Positions 8,054-16,825 of a stretch of 64,000 bases of DNA are shown here, one piece after another. Source of the DNA: Terriglobus albidus (lineage in GTDB: Bacteria > Acidobacteriota > Terriglobia > Terriglobales > Acidobacteriaceae); assembly GCF_008000815.1 (NCBI RefSeq), contig NZ_CP042806.1, forward strand, positions 620,001-684,000. The letters run 5' to 3'. Each line of letters opens with the position of its first letter. Within the stretch, counting starts at the first letter, position 1. A program made the position numbers and the translations under genes. The notes beneath the pieces were generated by a model. The model saw nothing but the letters and a program-made list of their open reading frames with translations. It was not told where the DNA came from and ran no database searches.

Positions 8054-8377
8054 TTGACCGTATCCGCACCTGTCTCAGCCATGATCCTGCAGATTGCCCA
8101 GGGATCCTCTCTGGTTACGATGCTGCCTATCGTTCTTATGATTGCTGTCTTCTACTTCCTGCTGATTCTTCCGAATCAGCGCAAGCAGAAGAAGTGGCAG
8201 CAGATGCTGGGTGATCTCAAGGCCGGCGACCGCGTTACAACCTCCGGCGGCATCAAGGGCGTCATCCTGTCGGTAAAAGACGATTCGCTGATCCTGCGCG
8301 TCGCTCCCGACAACCTGAAGCTCGAGTTTGCCAAGAGCGCCATTGCCAGCGTTACGACCGGCGAGGAAGAAAAGTAG
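8054..8377 (+). CDS. yajC: Sec translocase accessory subunit YajC
   Basis: A 107-aa single-span membrane protein that associates with SecDF. The hydrophobic span LPIVLMIAVFYFLLILP is followed by the conserved NQRKQKKWQQMLGDLKAGDRVTTSGGIKGVI, the YajC hallmark. The start is TTG at 8054 with GAAGGA about 9 bp upstream; the ATG at 8081 lacks such a site. Only two bases separate its stop from secD, so yajC-secD-secF form an operon. The 249 bp upstream holds no gene, only a small hairpin at 7898-7913. Confidence 0.95.
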   Translation: MTVSAPVSAMILQIAQGSSLVTMLPIVLMIAVFYFLLILPNQRKQKKWQQMLGDLKAGDRVTTSGGIKGVILSVKDDSLILRVAPDNLKLEFAKSAIASVTTGEEEK

Positions 8378-8379
8378 CC

Positions 8380-9993
8380 ATGCAGAAGAAGCTCGCCGGT
8401 CGGACCGGCATTATTGTTGCGACTCTGGTCATCTTTACCTATTTCATCTTCTTCGGCTCCGGCCTGCCGAAGAAGGGCAGCGTGAAGCAACTGCTGACCA
8501 ACAGCATCCACCTCGGCCTCGATCTCAAGGGCGGCACCCACCTGGTGCTGCAGGTGCACGTCGCTGAAGCTGTTGGCGCACAAACCGACTCGGATGTGGC
8601 TCGCCTCCAGACTGACCTGGCCAAGGCCGGAGTTACCGGTGCGCAGGTCGCCAAGCTCGACTCAACCAAGGTCGACATTATTAATGTTGCGAATGTCACG
8701 GCCGCCGACACCTCCAAGGCGCGCGGCGTTCTGAACGGTACCTCCTATTCCTCGACCTACGATGTGGCGTCGGTGCCGAACGGCTACACGCTGACCATGA
8801 AGCAGCAGTCGCGCAAGGAGATGGAGAGCACTGTTCTCCAGACCTCGATCGAGACCATCCGTCAGCGCGTTGACAGCCTCGGCGTTGCCGAGCCCGTCAT
8901 CCAGCAGTACGGCCTGGGTGACAACCAGATCCTCATCGAGCTGCCCGGCATCGACAACGCCGACCAGGTGCATAACGCCATCCAGTCGACCGCTCGCCTT
9001 GAGATCCATGAAGTGGTCGGCGGACCTGCGGCTACTGAGGCCGAGGCTCTGCAGACCCTCGGCGGAGCGCTTCCTCCGGACGACATGGTCGTGAAGGGCG
9101 CGAGCTCGGTTACCGCCGCCGGCAACAGCGACATGTTCTACGTGCTCAAGCGCGTGGCCATCGTCTCCGGCACCGACTTCCGCGGAGCCCAGCCGGTTCG
9201 CGACCCCAACACCGGTCAGTCGCAGACAAGCTTCAACCTGACCAGCGGCGCCGGCGAGCGCTTCTATGAGTTCACCAGCGCGAACGTTGGCAAGGGCATC
9301 GCCGTGGTCCTCGAAAACCGCGTTCGCAGTGTGGCCAGCATCAAGAGCGCCATCCATGACTCGGGCGTGATCGAAGGTCTCTCCGAGGATGAGGCCAAGA
9401 ACCTCTCGCTCATGCTTCGCACCGGTTCCCTGCCCGCTTCCATCTCGTATCTCGACACGCTGACCGTCGGTCCGTCCCTGGGCGCCGCTTCGATTACGCA
9501 CGGCGTCTATGCCGCCGTCGCCGGCATGCTCGCGGTGATGTTCTTCATGCTCCTCTATTACCGCGGAGCCGGCATCAACGCCGACCTGGCGCTGGTTCTG
9601 AACCTGGTCATCCTGCTCGGCTTCATGGGCCTGACCGGATCGACGCTCACCTTGCCGGGTATCGCGGGCGTGATTCTGACCATCGGTATGGGTGTCGACT
9701 CCAACGTTCTGATCTTTGAGCGTATCCGTGAAGAACTGCACCTGGGCCGCGCGCCCAGCGCCGCGGTACAGAACGGTTTCGCGCACGCATGGATCACGAT
9801 CATCGATACCCACGTGACGACGATCGTCTCGGCGGCCATCCTCTTCCTCTTTGGTACCGGTCCGGTCCGTGGATTCGCCGTGACTCTGACCTTCGGTCTG
9901 TTGGCCAACATCTTTACCGCGGTCTTCGTCTCGCGCACCATCTTTGACGCGATCCTGAACCGCAAGCAGCGCGGCGAAGCGCTCTCGATCTAA
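8380..9993 (+). CDS. secD: Protein translocase subunit SecD
   Basis: SecD (537 aa) uses the proton gradient with SecF to pull preproteins out of the SecYEG channel on the periplasmic side. It has one N-terminal membrane span, then HLGLDLKGGTHLVLQV, a long periplasmic region with the P1 head (QQYGLGDNQILIELPGIDN), and a C-terminal five-helix RND-type domain (GMGVDSNVLIFERIREEL with the conserved Asp). The length is normal for the stand-alone subunit. It follows yajC by two bases and precedes secF by 24 bp. Confidence 0.97.
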   Translation: MQKKLAGRTGIIVATLVIFTYFIFFGSGLPKKGSVKQLLTNSIHLGLDLKGGTHLVLQVHVAEAVGAQTDSDVARLQTDLAKAGVTGAQVAKLDSTKVDIINVANVTAADTSKARGVLNGTSYSSTYDVASVPNGYTLTMKQQSRKEMESTVLQTSIETIRQRVDSLGVAEPVIQQYGLGDNQILIELPGIDNADQVHNAIQSTARLEIHEVVGGPAATEAEALQTLGGALPPDDMVVKGASSVTAAGNSDMFYVLKRVAIVSGTDFRGAQPVRDPNTGQSQTSFNLTSGAGERFYEFTSANVGKGIAVVLENRVRSVASIKSAIHDSGVIEGLSEDEAKNLSLMLRTGSLPASISYLDTLTVGPSLGAASITHGVYAAVAGMLAVMFFMLLYYRGAGINADLALVLNLVILLGFMGLTGSTLTLPGIAGVILTIGMGVDSNVLIFERIREELHLGRAPSAAVQNGFAHAWITIIDTHVTTIVSAAILFLFGTGPVRGFAVTLTFGLLANIFTAVFVSRTIFDAILNRKQRGEALSI

Positions 9994-10017
9994 TACGGAA
10001 TTCTCGGAGCAACAACA

Positions 10018-10965
10018 GTGGAACTGTTTCGCGATATCAATATCGACTGGCTGGGCAAGAAGTGGTATCTGCTCGCCTTCTCTCTTGTCTTTTCAGTGTC
10101 GGGCATCTTCAGCATGCTTTTCTGGCACAAGATTCCATACGGCGTCGACTTCAAGGGCGGCACCCAGGTGCACGTCAGCTTCGACCGCACGCCGAGTGAA
10201 GACCGCATCCGCGCCGCCTTCGATGCCGTCGGCATTAAGGATGAGAAGGTCCAGGCCGTGAGGGGCGACGTGGGCGCCCGTCCCGAGGTTCTGATTTCAT
10301 TGCCCGAAAAGAGCGACGCCACCGGCTTCGATGCCCGTGCGGCTGTTCTTAATGCCCTGGAAACGAATTATCACGACGGCGGCTTCAAGGTGGAGAGCTC
10401 TCAGACCATCGGACCGACGGCCGGCGAACAGCTTCGGCACCAGGCCCTGTTTGCGACGCTCTACTCGCTGCTCGGCATGCTGGTCTATCTCTGGTTCCGC
10501 TTCGAGCTCATCTATGGCGTGGCTGCCGTGGTGGCCGTCTTCCATGACACCCTGATCACCATCGGCGCCTTCAGCCTCACCAACCAGGAGATTACGCTCA
10601 CGGTAGTGGCGGCAATCCTGACGCTGGTCGGTTACTCCATGAACGACACGATCGTGGTCTTCGACCGTATCCGCGAGAACCTGGCGACGGCGCGCCGTGA
10701 GACGCTGTCGACCGTGGTGAACCGCAGCATCAACCAGACCCTGAGCCGTACCATCCTGACCTCGGGTCTGACCTTCCTTACCGTTCTCTCGCTGTATCTT
10801 TTCGGCGGAGAGGTGCTGCACGGCTTCAGCTTCGCGCTGGTGGTCGGCATCCTGATCGGTACCTACTCGTCGATCGCAGTGGCGGCTCCCATGCTGGTGG
10901 CGTATCAGGACTGGCGCATTGCCAAAGGTAAGGCGGCATCGCTTCCCGGCGGCAAGCGAGCGTAA
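10018..10965 (+). CDS. secF: Protein translocase subunit SecF
   Basis: SecF (315 aa), partner of SecD. An N-terminal membrane segment is followed by PYGVDFKGGTQVHVSF, then a small periplasmic domain and the five-helix membrane domain with GYSMNDTIVVFDRIRENL, the counterpart of the SecD RND motif. The start is GTG at 10018, preceded by GGAGCAAC. It ends the yajC-secD-secF operon; a strong intrinsic terminator follows within 10 bp. Confidence 0.97.
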   Translation: MELFRDINIDWLGKKWYLLAFSLVFSVSGIFSMLFWHKIPYGVDFKGGTQVHVSFDRTPSEDRIRAAFDAVGIKDEKVQAVRGDVGARPEVLISLPEKSDATGFDARAAVLNALETNYHDGGFKVESSQTIGPTAGEQLRHQALFATLYSLLGMLVYLWFRFELIYGVAAVVAVFHDTLITIGAFSLTNQEITLTVVAAILTLVGYSMNDTIVVFDRIRENLATARRETLSTVVNRSINQTLSRTILTSGLTFLTVLSLYLFGGEVLHGFSFALVVGILIGTYSSIAVAAPMLVAYQDWRIAKGKAASLPGGKRA

Positions 10966-10972
10966 TTGCGGT

Positions 10973-11020
10973 TGGGTTGCACTGTCTTTAGTGCAACCCA
11001 GAAACTTTTTCAAATTTTTT
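10973..11020 (+). terminator. Intrinsic terminator of the yajC-secDF operon
   Basis: A perfect 11-bp stem, TGGGTTGCACT with AGTGCAACCCA, around a 6-nt loop, followed by a T-rich tail (CTTTTTC, then ATTTTTT). It begins 8 bp after the secF stop. Confidence 0.9.
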
Positions 11021-11105
11021 GGGAACACCTCCCCATTCCGGGAACAAAATCAGAATCTGCGGTGTCTGTAGCACGTAGCTCACCTCCAATTTGAGGGTTG
11101 CAACT

Positions 11106-11843
11106 ATGTTTGAAGACTCGTTGATGGAATCCGGCGGCAAGATCAAGTCCAAGTCCAAGTACTGGATGATCGCTACCTTTAGTTTCAACGGGGTCATCAT
11201 TGCTCTGATGATCCTGATTCCGCTGCTGTATCCCGAAGCGCTGCCTAAGACGGCGATGACGGCGATGCTCAGCGCGCCTCCGCCGCCTCCGCCTCCGCCA
11301 CCTCCGCCGCCTCCGGCGCAGGTGGTGAAGCCGATCAAGGTCATTAGCGAGCTGGACCAGGGCCTGCACGCTCCGACCAAGATCCCCAAGGACATCAAGA
11401 TGGTTAAGGAAGACGCTGCGCCTCCGCCGCAGGTCGCCGGTGTTGCCGGTATGGCGGGCATGGGGGGCGGCTCCGGTTCCGGCATCGCTGGTGGTGTTCT
11501 CGGTGGTATCGGTACGGCTCCGGCTCCGGTCGTGAAGGTGGCTCCTCCCAAGGGACCGACTCGCGTTTCGGCCGGTGTGATGGCTGGACAGATCCTGGTG
11601 AAGACCAACCCGGTCTATCCTCCGATCGCCCGCGCCGCTCACGTACAGGGTTCGGTTGTGCTGCATGCCGTGATCTCGAAGAGCGGCACCATCCAGAACC
11701 TGACGGTCATCAGCGGACCTGAGATGCTGCGTAACGCGGCCGTCGAGGCTGTGCAGCAGTGGAAGTACAAGCCCTACCTGCTCAACGGTGAACCCACCGA
11801 AGTGGATACCACCATCACCGTAAACTTTACGATGGGAGGCTAA
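11106..11843 (+). CDS. tonB: TonB-family energy transducer
   Basis: A 245-aa inner-membrane protein linking the ExbB-ExbD motor to outer-membrane receptors. It has a short basic N-terminus, one membrane span (about residues 22-42), a run of 13 consecutive prolines, a Gly/Pro-rich periplasmic spacer, and a C-terminal TonB domain from about residue 165 (NPVYPPIARAAHVQGSV to AVEAVQQWKYKPYLLNGEP). ATG at 11106 is chosen because GAGGG lies 9 bp upstream; a TTG 15 bp earlier is in frame but overlaps that ribosome-binding site. It starts the tonB-exbB-exbD cluster after the secF terminator. Confidence 0.93.
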   Translation: MFEDSLMESGGKIKSKSKYWMIATFSFNGVIIALMILIPLLYPEALPKTAMTAMLSAPPPPPPPPPPPPPAQVVKPIKVISELDQGLHAPTKIPKDIKMVKEDAAPPPQVAGVAGMAGMGGGSGSGIAGGVLGGIGTAPAPVVKVAPPKGPTRVSAGVMAGQILVKTNPVYPPIARAAHVQGSVVLHAVISKSGTIQNLTVISGPEMLRNAAVEAVQQWKYKPYLLNGEPTEVDTTITVNFTMGG

Positions 11844-11966
11844 GTCTCAAGACTTAGCAGCAGGTTTCGACATTGCGGGGGCTGTGGCCCGGCTGGCACA
11901 GCTCAAACAATTAACGTTTTGCATCACACGTAGTACCGGAAGTCCCAATCAGGAGGAAAGAATCAA

Positions 11967-12701
11967 GTGATTCTCGCTCATCTCGCAACTTTCGCCCCCC
12001 ACAGCATCGGCATGTTTCTCCAGGAGGGCCAGGTAAGCTTCTCGCTCATGGGTCTGTGGACGAACATGGGCTGGCTGGCCCGTATCGTCGCCATCATCCT
12101 GTTCATCATGTCGATCTGGTCGCTGGCTGTGATCATCGATCGCGCCCTGTATTTCTCGGCTGCCCGTAAGCAGTCCCGTGAGTTTGCTCCCAAGGTTGCC
12201 GGCGCTCTGAAGGACGGCCGTCTGGATGAGGCGATCAAGATCGCTGACCGTTCCAAGAAGTCGCACCTGGCCGAGGTTGTTACCGCCGGCCTGCAGGAGT
12301 TCCGTTCGTTTGGTTCCGGCGGTTCCATCACCGAGGACCAGATCGAGTCTGCCAAACGCGCTCTGGAGCGCTCCGAAGCTATCGTTCACGCCAAGCTGAA
12401 GCGCGGCCTGGGCGGTCTGGCCACCATCGGTTCCACCGCTCCGTTTATCGGTCTGTTCGGTACGGTAGTCGGTATTCTTAACGCCTTCCAGCAGATCGCT
12501 ACCCAGAAGACCTCCGGTATCGGCGCTGTCGCTGGCGGTATCTCGGAAGCTCTGGTAACGACCGCGTTCGGTCTGCTCGTAGCTATCCCGGCCGTTATGT
12601 GCTTCAACTTCTTCACCGGTAAGGTTGAGTCCTTCGACGTGGAGATGGATAACAGCTCCTCGGAGCTGGTGGACTACTTCATCAAGCAGTCGCACCGCTA
12701 A
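11967..12701 (+). CDS. exbB: ExbB/TolQ/MotA-family proton channel protein
   Basis: A 244-aa inner-membrane protein forming the proton channel of the Ton motor with ExbD. It has a membrane span near residues 38-58, a long cytoplasmic loop, and the conserved paired C-terminal helices (GLGGLATIGSTAPFIGLFGTVVGI and GISEALVTTAFGLLVAIPAV). The GTG start at 11967 has a perfect AGGAGG 10 bp upstream. It is 123 bp from tonB and is followed by three exbD genes. Confidence 0.94.
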   Translation: MILAHLATFAPHSIGMFLQEGQVSFSLMGLWTNMGWLARIVAIILFIMSIWSLAVIIDRALYFSAARKQSREFAPKVAGALKDGRLDEAIKIADRSKKSHLAEVVTAGLQEFRSFGSGGSITEDQIESAKRALERSEAIVHAKLKRGLGGLATIGSTAPFIGLFGTVVGILNAFQQIATQKTSGIGAVAGGISEALVTTAFGLLVAIPAVMCFNFFTGKVESFDVEMDNSSSELVDYFIKQSHR

Positions 12702-12727
12702 ACAGCCCAAGCGAGAATCTCCGCCTC

Positions 12728-12768
12728 GTACCCCGGTCAGCCGCCGCGAAACGGCATGACCGGGGTAC
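12728..12768 (+). other. Long hairpin between exbB and exbD1
   Basis: GTACCCCGGTCA and TGACCGGGGTAC form a perfect 12-bp stem with an inner GCCG/CGGC extension. There is no T-tract, so rather than a full terminator it is more likely an mRNA-stability or partial-attenuation element that adjusts ExbB relative to ExbD output. Confidence 0.6.
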
Positions 12769-12821
12769 GGGCGGCCTGAAACCCTCGCAGTACGAAAAGA
12801 CTCGCTTAAGGAGCAACTCCA

Positions 12822-13247
<426 letters not shown>

Positions 13248-13296
13248 GTAAGCTCAAGATTCGCCGCCCAAGCGCGGCAACGAAGGAGATTCAGCT

Positions 13297-13731
13297 ATGG
13301 GAATGAGTGCCGGTGGTGGTGGCGGCGTCTCTTCTGACATCAATGTGACGCCCATGATCGACATTCTGCTGGTGCTGCTGATTATCTTCATGGTCATCCA
13401 GCCCACGGCAGTTCATGGACTGGACACCCTGGTGCCTCAGCCGCCGAAGGACAAGAACCAGCAGGAGAACCCCAACGACCGCACCATCGTGGTGCAGGTG
13501 TTGTCCAACAATGGCCGTCCTGCCTACAAGATCAACGACACGGACTTCGCGAAGGATGGCCTGACGCCCAAGCTGCAGGAGATCTACGCGACCCGCGCCG
13601 AAAAGGTCATGTTCGTCAAGGGTGACAAGGACCTCGACTTCCAGTACGTCGCTGAGGTGATCGACTTCGGACACGCCGCCGGCGTGGACAACATCGGTCT
13701 GATCACGCCTCGCGTCGAGGCTGGACAGTAA
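13297..13731 (+). CDS. exbD: ExbD/TolR biopolymer transport protein, copy 2
   Basis: A 144-aa paralogue of the preceding gene, preceded by GAAGGAGA. After a Gly-rich N-terminus it has SSDINVTPMIDILLVLLIIFMV with the conserved Asp, then a periplasmic domain ending GVDNIGLITPRVEAGQ. Its periplasmic half differs substantially from copy 1 (a PPKDKNQQENPNDRTI insert), suggesting a distinct partner or a heteromeric ExbD pair. Confidence 0.93.
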   Translation: MGMSAGGGGGVSSDINVTPMIDILLVLLIIFMVIQPTAVHGLDTLVPQPPKDKNQQENPNDRTIVVQVLSNNGRPAYKINDTDFAKDGLTPKLQEIYATRAEKVMFVKGDKDLDFQYVAEVIDFGHAAGVDNIGLITPRVEAGQ

Positions 13732-13847
13732 GCATACGGTGAGCTTCTGCCGCGCCTGGGCTCTCTGCTCATGCGTGCCCGGAAGCACGTCGTCGACATA
13801 TGCCCTACACGGGCGGTGGCACACAGCTGCCGCCCGTGGTGTCTTTA

Positions 13848-13959
13848 GAGCATTTTCCCTGTTGCTGGGTATCCCGGGAAGAGCATGCAGTGGCGTTTTC
13901 ATTGAGGAAAACGCCCATAGATGCATAAGCCCTGCACGACACCTACAGGAAAAATGCTC
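13848..13959. mobile_element. 112-bp MITE-like element, copy 1
   Basis: Bounded by inverted ends GAGCATTTTCC...AAAATGCTC, with an inner hairpin GGCGTTTTC-ATTGAG-GAAAACGCC. A second 112-bp copy lies in the opposite orientation at 27367-27478 with most positions identical. It has no coding capacity and sits between exbD2 and exbD3. Confidence 0.8.
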
Positions 13960-13999
13960 CAATGCTGTGCTCGCTCATGACTTCCTTAACGAGGTCTTT

Positions 14000-14431
14000 A
14001 TGACATTCACAGCAGCAACCCGCATCGCCTCTGAGATCAACGTCACACCGCTGATCGACGTTCTTCTCGTTCTGCTCATTATCTTTATGGTCATTGCTCC
14101 CATACCCAGCCACGGCATCGGCGCGGCGCTTCCCCAACCGGCGACGCATTCGGCCCCGGAACCGGTCTCCGTTCCGTTAGTAGTGCAGTTGTCCTATGGC
14201 GATCGTGGGGTACCCGCCTATGCTTTGAACCGTCAGGAGATAGCTCCTGATGAGGTGGGCAGCCGTCTTGCAATGGCAATGAACCTGAGGCAGGACCACA
14301 CCGTTTTTTTACAGGCGGATGAACGTTTTGACTTGCAGGCGGTCGCCGGCGCGGTCAATACTATCCGCCGCGCAGGGGCCTCGGAAATTGCTTTGTTAAC
14401 CAGAAAAGACTGCAACCAGATGAACTGCTGA
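14000..14431 (+). CDS. exbD: ExbD/TolR biopolymer transport protein, copy 3
   Basis: A 143-aa third paralogue. SEINVTPLIDVLLVLLIIFMV carries the membrane Asp. The periplasmic part is shorter in charged linkers, and its end (GASEIALLTRKDCNQMNC) adds two unpaired cysteines not present in copies 1 and 2. ATG at 14000 is chosen with CGAGG just upstream; the frame is open for 87 codons upstream, but that stretch contains the MITE and is not ExbD-like. The MITE insertion separates it from exbD2 by 268 bp. Confidence 0.9.
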   Translation: MTFTAATRIASEINVTPLIDVLLVLLIIFMVIAPIPSHGIGAALPQPATHSAPEPVSVPLVVQLSYGDRGVPAYALNRQEIAPDEVGSRLAMAMNLRQDHTVFLQADERFDLQAVAGAVNTIRRAGASEIALLTRKDCNQMNC

Positions 14432-14452
14432 ACCGTCTTCGGAGGAGGGTTA

Positions 14453-14478
14453 CCACCTGATCGGTACCGATCAGGTGG
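14453..14478. terminator. Perfect 26-bp palindrome after exbD3
   Basis: CCACCTGATCGG directly abuts its reverse complement through a central TA, giving a loop-less perfect palindrome. GGAG...CTCC arms outside extend it and CCTTTTC follows. It is probably the terminator of the ton cluster; because it is DNA-symmetric, a protein-binding site is an alternative. Confidence 0.6.
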
Positions 14479-14617
14479 GCCAATCTCCTTTTCACCTTCA
14501 ACTACTGGCCATGCGTCATGCTATGCCTTTACAATCATCGTGCAAGACTGTCGCGCTTCTCGCACGCAATCCGGCAAAATCACTACATCGCGAATTCTCA
14601 AGGAGACCCTTCGTCCA

Positions 14618-15436
14618 ATGAAATTCCAGCTACGTGTTCCGGCAATGGCCGCACTTCTCCTGGTTACGCTTCTCTCGGCCACCGGATGCAACCGTCTGAA
14701 GGCCCGCGACCAGCTCACGAAGGGCATCGCATCCTTCAAGGCCGCGAAGTACGAAGACGCTATCAATCATTTCCAGCAGGCTCTTGATTACGATCCGAGC
14801 TACGACGTGGCCCGTCTCTATCTCGCCACCACGCTGGCATCGCAGGTAGTGCCTAACCTTGAGACGCCTGAGAACCTCAAAACAGCACAACGTGCAATGG
14901 ATGGTTTTCAGCAGATCCTGACGAAGGACCCGAAGGACAAGACTGCTCTGCAGCAGATGGCTTCCATCAGCTTCAACCTGAAGAAGTTTGATGATGCGAA
15001 GAACTGGCAGAAGAAGGTGATCGAGGTCGATCCCGCTGCCTCTGAGGCTTATTACACCATCGGCGTAATCGACTGGATGCAGTCGTATAAGAACGCCACC
15101 ACCATCCTCGCCGCCGATGGCCTGACCGACGGTGGCGACGGCAACCCCAAGAAGAGCAAGGACGCGTGCGCCAAGCTGCAGGCCCAGAACACCAACCTGG
15201 TGAGCGAAGGTCTGGAGTATCTGCAGAAGGCCGTCGATAACAACGCGACTTATGAGGAAGCCATGACCTACCTCAACCTCACCTACCGCCGTAAGGCTGA
15301 CCTCGAGTGCGGCAACGATCCCGCTCGCAAGGCCGACCTGGATAAGGCGCAGGAGTGGAGTGACAAGGCCATGGGCGCACGTAAGGAAAACGAGCGCAAG
15401 AAGGAAGAGAAGAACAAGGGCGGCGTCACGATGTAG
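14618..15436 (+). CDS. TPR-repeat lipoprotein
   Basis: A 272-aa exported protein. A hydrophobic leader is followed by the lipobox LSATGC, so it is acylated at the Cys near residue 24. Tetratricopeptide repeats then follow: SFKAAKYEDAINHFQQALDYDPSYDVARLYLA, an ILTKDPKDKTALQQMASISFN unit, and DDAKNWQKKVIEVDPAASEAYYTIG. The tail is Lys/Glu-rich. The chosen ATG at 14618 has AAGGAG 11 bp upstream; the open frame extends 26 codons further back without a signal. It follows the ton genes on the same strand, so a role as a periplasmic scaffold is possible but unproven. Confidence 0.85.
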   Translation: MKFQLRVPAMAALLLVTLLSATGCNRLKARDQLTKGIASFKAAKYEDAINHFQQALDYDPSYDVARLYLATTLASQVVPNLETPENLKTAQRAMDGFQQILTKDPKDKTALQQMASISFNLKKFDDAKNWQKKVIEVDPAASEAYYTIGVIDWMQSYKNATTILAADGLTDGGDGNPKKSKDACAKLQAQNTNLVSEGLEYLQKAVDNNATYEEAMTYLNLTYRRKADLECGNDPARKADLDKAQEWSDKAMGARKENERKKEEKNKGGVTM

Positions 15437-15462
15437 TCTTCGCCCATGCGACGAGAAGCGCA

Positions 15463-15493
15463 AAGGCCTCCCGCAAGGGAGGCCTTCTTCTTT
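15463..15493 (+). terminator. Intrinsic terminator after the TPR lipoprotein
   Basis: AAGGCCTCCC-gcaa-GGGAGGCCTT is a perfect 10-bp stem with a tetraloop, followed by CTTCTTT. It lies 27 bp after the stop codon. Confidence 0.9.
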
Positions 15494-15541
15494 GCCTCTC
15501 TTGACTACGGTGGCCCACCTTGAATGGCGTTGAAGGGCTTC

Positions 15542-15786
15542 GTTGAAAGTTAAAAGTTGAAAGTTGAAGAGGTACGGCATGGACAACCGGGATCGCATGG
15601 ATAGCCCAAACACCGGGTGCCCCGGGTCCCTCGGGGACCTGGGCATTCGCGCACCGCGCGAACCACCTTTTGTCATTCGCAGAACGGATCGAGCTCCGCT
15701 CGATACTCCCACATAAGCTTCGCGTATGTAGGGCACCCGACCAGACTCACCCATGCAGTACTTTTCCAACTTTCAACCTTCAACTC
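15542..15786. repeat. Inverted pair of GTTGAAA-type arrays flanking a dispersed repeat
   Basis: The left arm at 15542-15569 is a tandem run of GTTGAAA/GTTAAAA units; the right arm at 15766-15786 reads TCCAACTTTCAACCTTCAAC, its reverse complement in kind. Between them lies a copy of the GGGTGCCC repeat (15615-15738). No gene is seen in 15437-15838. Confidence 0.65.
15615..15738. repeat. GGGTGCCC...GGGCACCC dispersed repeat, copy b
   Basis: It starts GGGTGCCCCGGGTCCC, contains GGGCATTCGCGCACC and GATCGAGCTCCGCTCGAT, and ends CATAAGCTTCGCGTATG-TAGGGCACCC. Parallel copies lie at 21667, 24276, 26693, 33514 and 38894. Confidence 0.75.
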
Positions 15787-15838
15787 GGCGCGCTCTCGAC
15801 ACTACTCCTCTTCGACGTCTAATTTCTAACAAGCGCCG

Positions 15839-16666
15839 ATGGCCCTCTCTTCCTCCCAACTCCGCCGCGAACTCTCCGCTCGCGGCCTCGCGCTTGAGCG
15901 CGAGTACGAAACAACCTATGGCCGCGACGACCTCCACACGCCATCGGTCTTATTCCAGGAAGATGAGTTGGGCCAACATGGCAACTTCCATCCATCGAGC
16001 TACCGCCGCATCCTGGCCAACCCCGCCTGGGCTGCACGGCTCGCGAAGGCATACACCGCGAGCAGCCGGGTAGCGTATGCCAGGACGCGACAGCGTAAGG
16101 AGCTCGACTGCGCCAACTCTTCCGATGCTCTGCTGATGAATATCGTCTGCTATCCGGGCCTGCTTTCGCGCCCGCAGGTCTGTGCCCTGCTCGGTATAGC
16201 TCCGGGCCTTACACCCGAGTTCGGCGTGCGTATGGAGGCTCCGCAACACGGCACACGCTCTGATCGCTCAGAGGTCGATCTCGTCCTCGGGCATCTGCTG
16301 ATCGAAGCCAAGCTCACCGAGACCGGTTTCCAGACCGCCCGTCCTACACTGGTAGAGCGCTACCGTGACCTCGAAGAGGTCTTCTTCCTCGAAGACCTGC
16401 CCCGCAACGCCCGCGGTGACTATCACCACTACCAGCTCCTCCGCGGAGCGCTGGCAGCCCAGCACACCGGCAAGACCTACCTGGTGTTATGTGACGCCCG
16501 CCGCTCCGACCTGCGCGAGGCCTGGTTCCAGATCATCCGGTGCGTCCGCACAGCAGAGCTCCGCAGCCGCCTGGCGCTGCTCACCTGGCAGGAGTTGGCC
16601 GCCACGGTACCGAAAGGGCTGGCGGCGTTTCTGGAAAGGAAGTATGGAATCGTGGGAGGCCGGTAG
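15839..16666 (+). CDS. PD-(D/E)XK superfamily nuclease-like protein
   Basis: A 275-aa soluble protein of no named family. EVDLVLGHLLIEAKL places D147 on one strand and E156-x-K158 on the next, the D...ExK arrangement of PD-(D/E)XK nucleases; E145 could act as an additional acidic residue. Around it are Arg-rich helices (SYRRILANPAWAARL) and a C-terminal strand TYLVLCDARRSDL. No DNA-specificity or methylase partner is nearby, and it stands alone between repeat-rich gaps. It could be a restriction- or repair-type nuclease, or an inactive relative. ATG at 15839 has no convincing ribosome-binding site. Confidence 0.6.
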   Translation: MALSSSQLRRELSARGLALEREYETTYGRDDLHTPSVLFQEDELGQHGNFHPSSYRRILANPAWAARLAKAYTASSRVAYARTRQRKELDCANSSDALLMNIVCYPGLLSRPQVCALLGIAPGLTPEFGVRMEAPQHGTRSDRSEVDLVLGHLLIEAKLTETGFQTARPTLVERYRDLEEVFFLEDLPRNARGDYHHYQLLRGALAAQHTGKTYLVLCDARRSDLREAWFQIIRCVRTAELRSRLALLTWQELAATVPKGLAAFLERKYGIVGGR

Positions 16667-16674
16667 CGCAGCCC

Positions 16675-16815
16675 GTTGAATCGCTGAATCGTTTGAATGG
16701 TGTGGTCGCTCGTAAACACCGGTTTCCGCTAGCCGCGTTACTCGGATAAAGGCCGGTGATACTTCCCCGGCGGGGACAAACCATTCAACTATTCAACCAT
16801 TCCACCATTCAACTA
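16675..16815. repeat. Inverted pair of TTGAATSG-type arrays
   Basis: The left arm (16675-16702) runs TTGAATCGCTGAATCGTTTG in register; the right arm (16781-16815) reads CCATTCAACTATTCAACCAT and onward, its complement. The right arm merges into AACTAGCATCTAGC just before the next start codon. Confidence 0.65.
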
Positions 16816-16825
16816 GCATCTAGCA

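Noticed and set aside
8662-9813. 383-aa minus-strand ORF inside secD
   Set aside because: A shadow frame in GC-rich coding DNA opposite a certain gene; composition is dominated by Gly, His, Gln and Asp, with no motifs.
11276-11320. CCG/CCT-rich run as a possible assembly artefact or unstable repeat
   Set aside because: It encodes 13 prolines in frame, the normal rigid periplasmic spacer of TonB proteins.
11895-11910. TGGCAC near 11895 as a sigma-54 site for exbB
   Set aside because: The -24 element is present but the -12 TTGC element is missing.
15542-16815. Repeat-rich stretch as a CRISPR array
   Set aside because: Units are 7-8 bp without unique spacers, and no cas genes are present.
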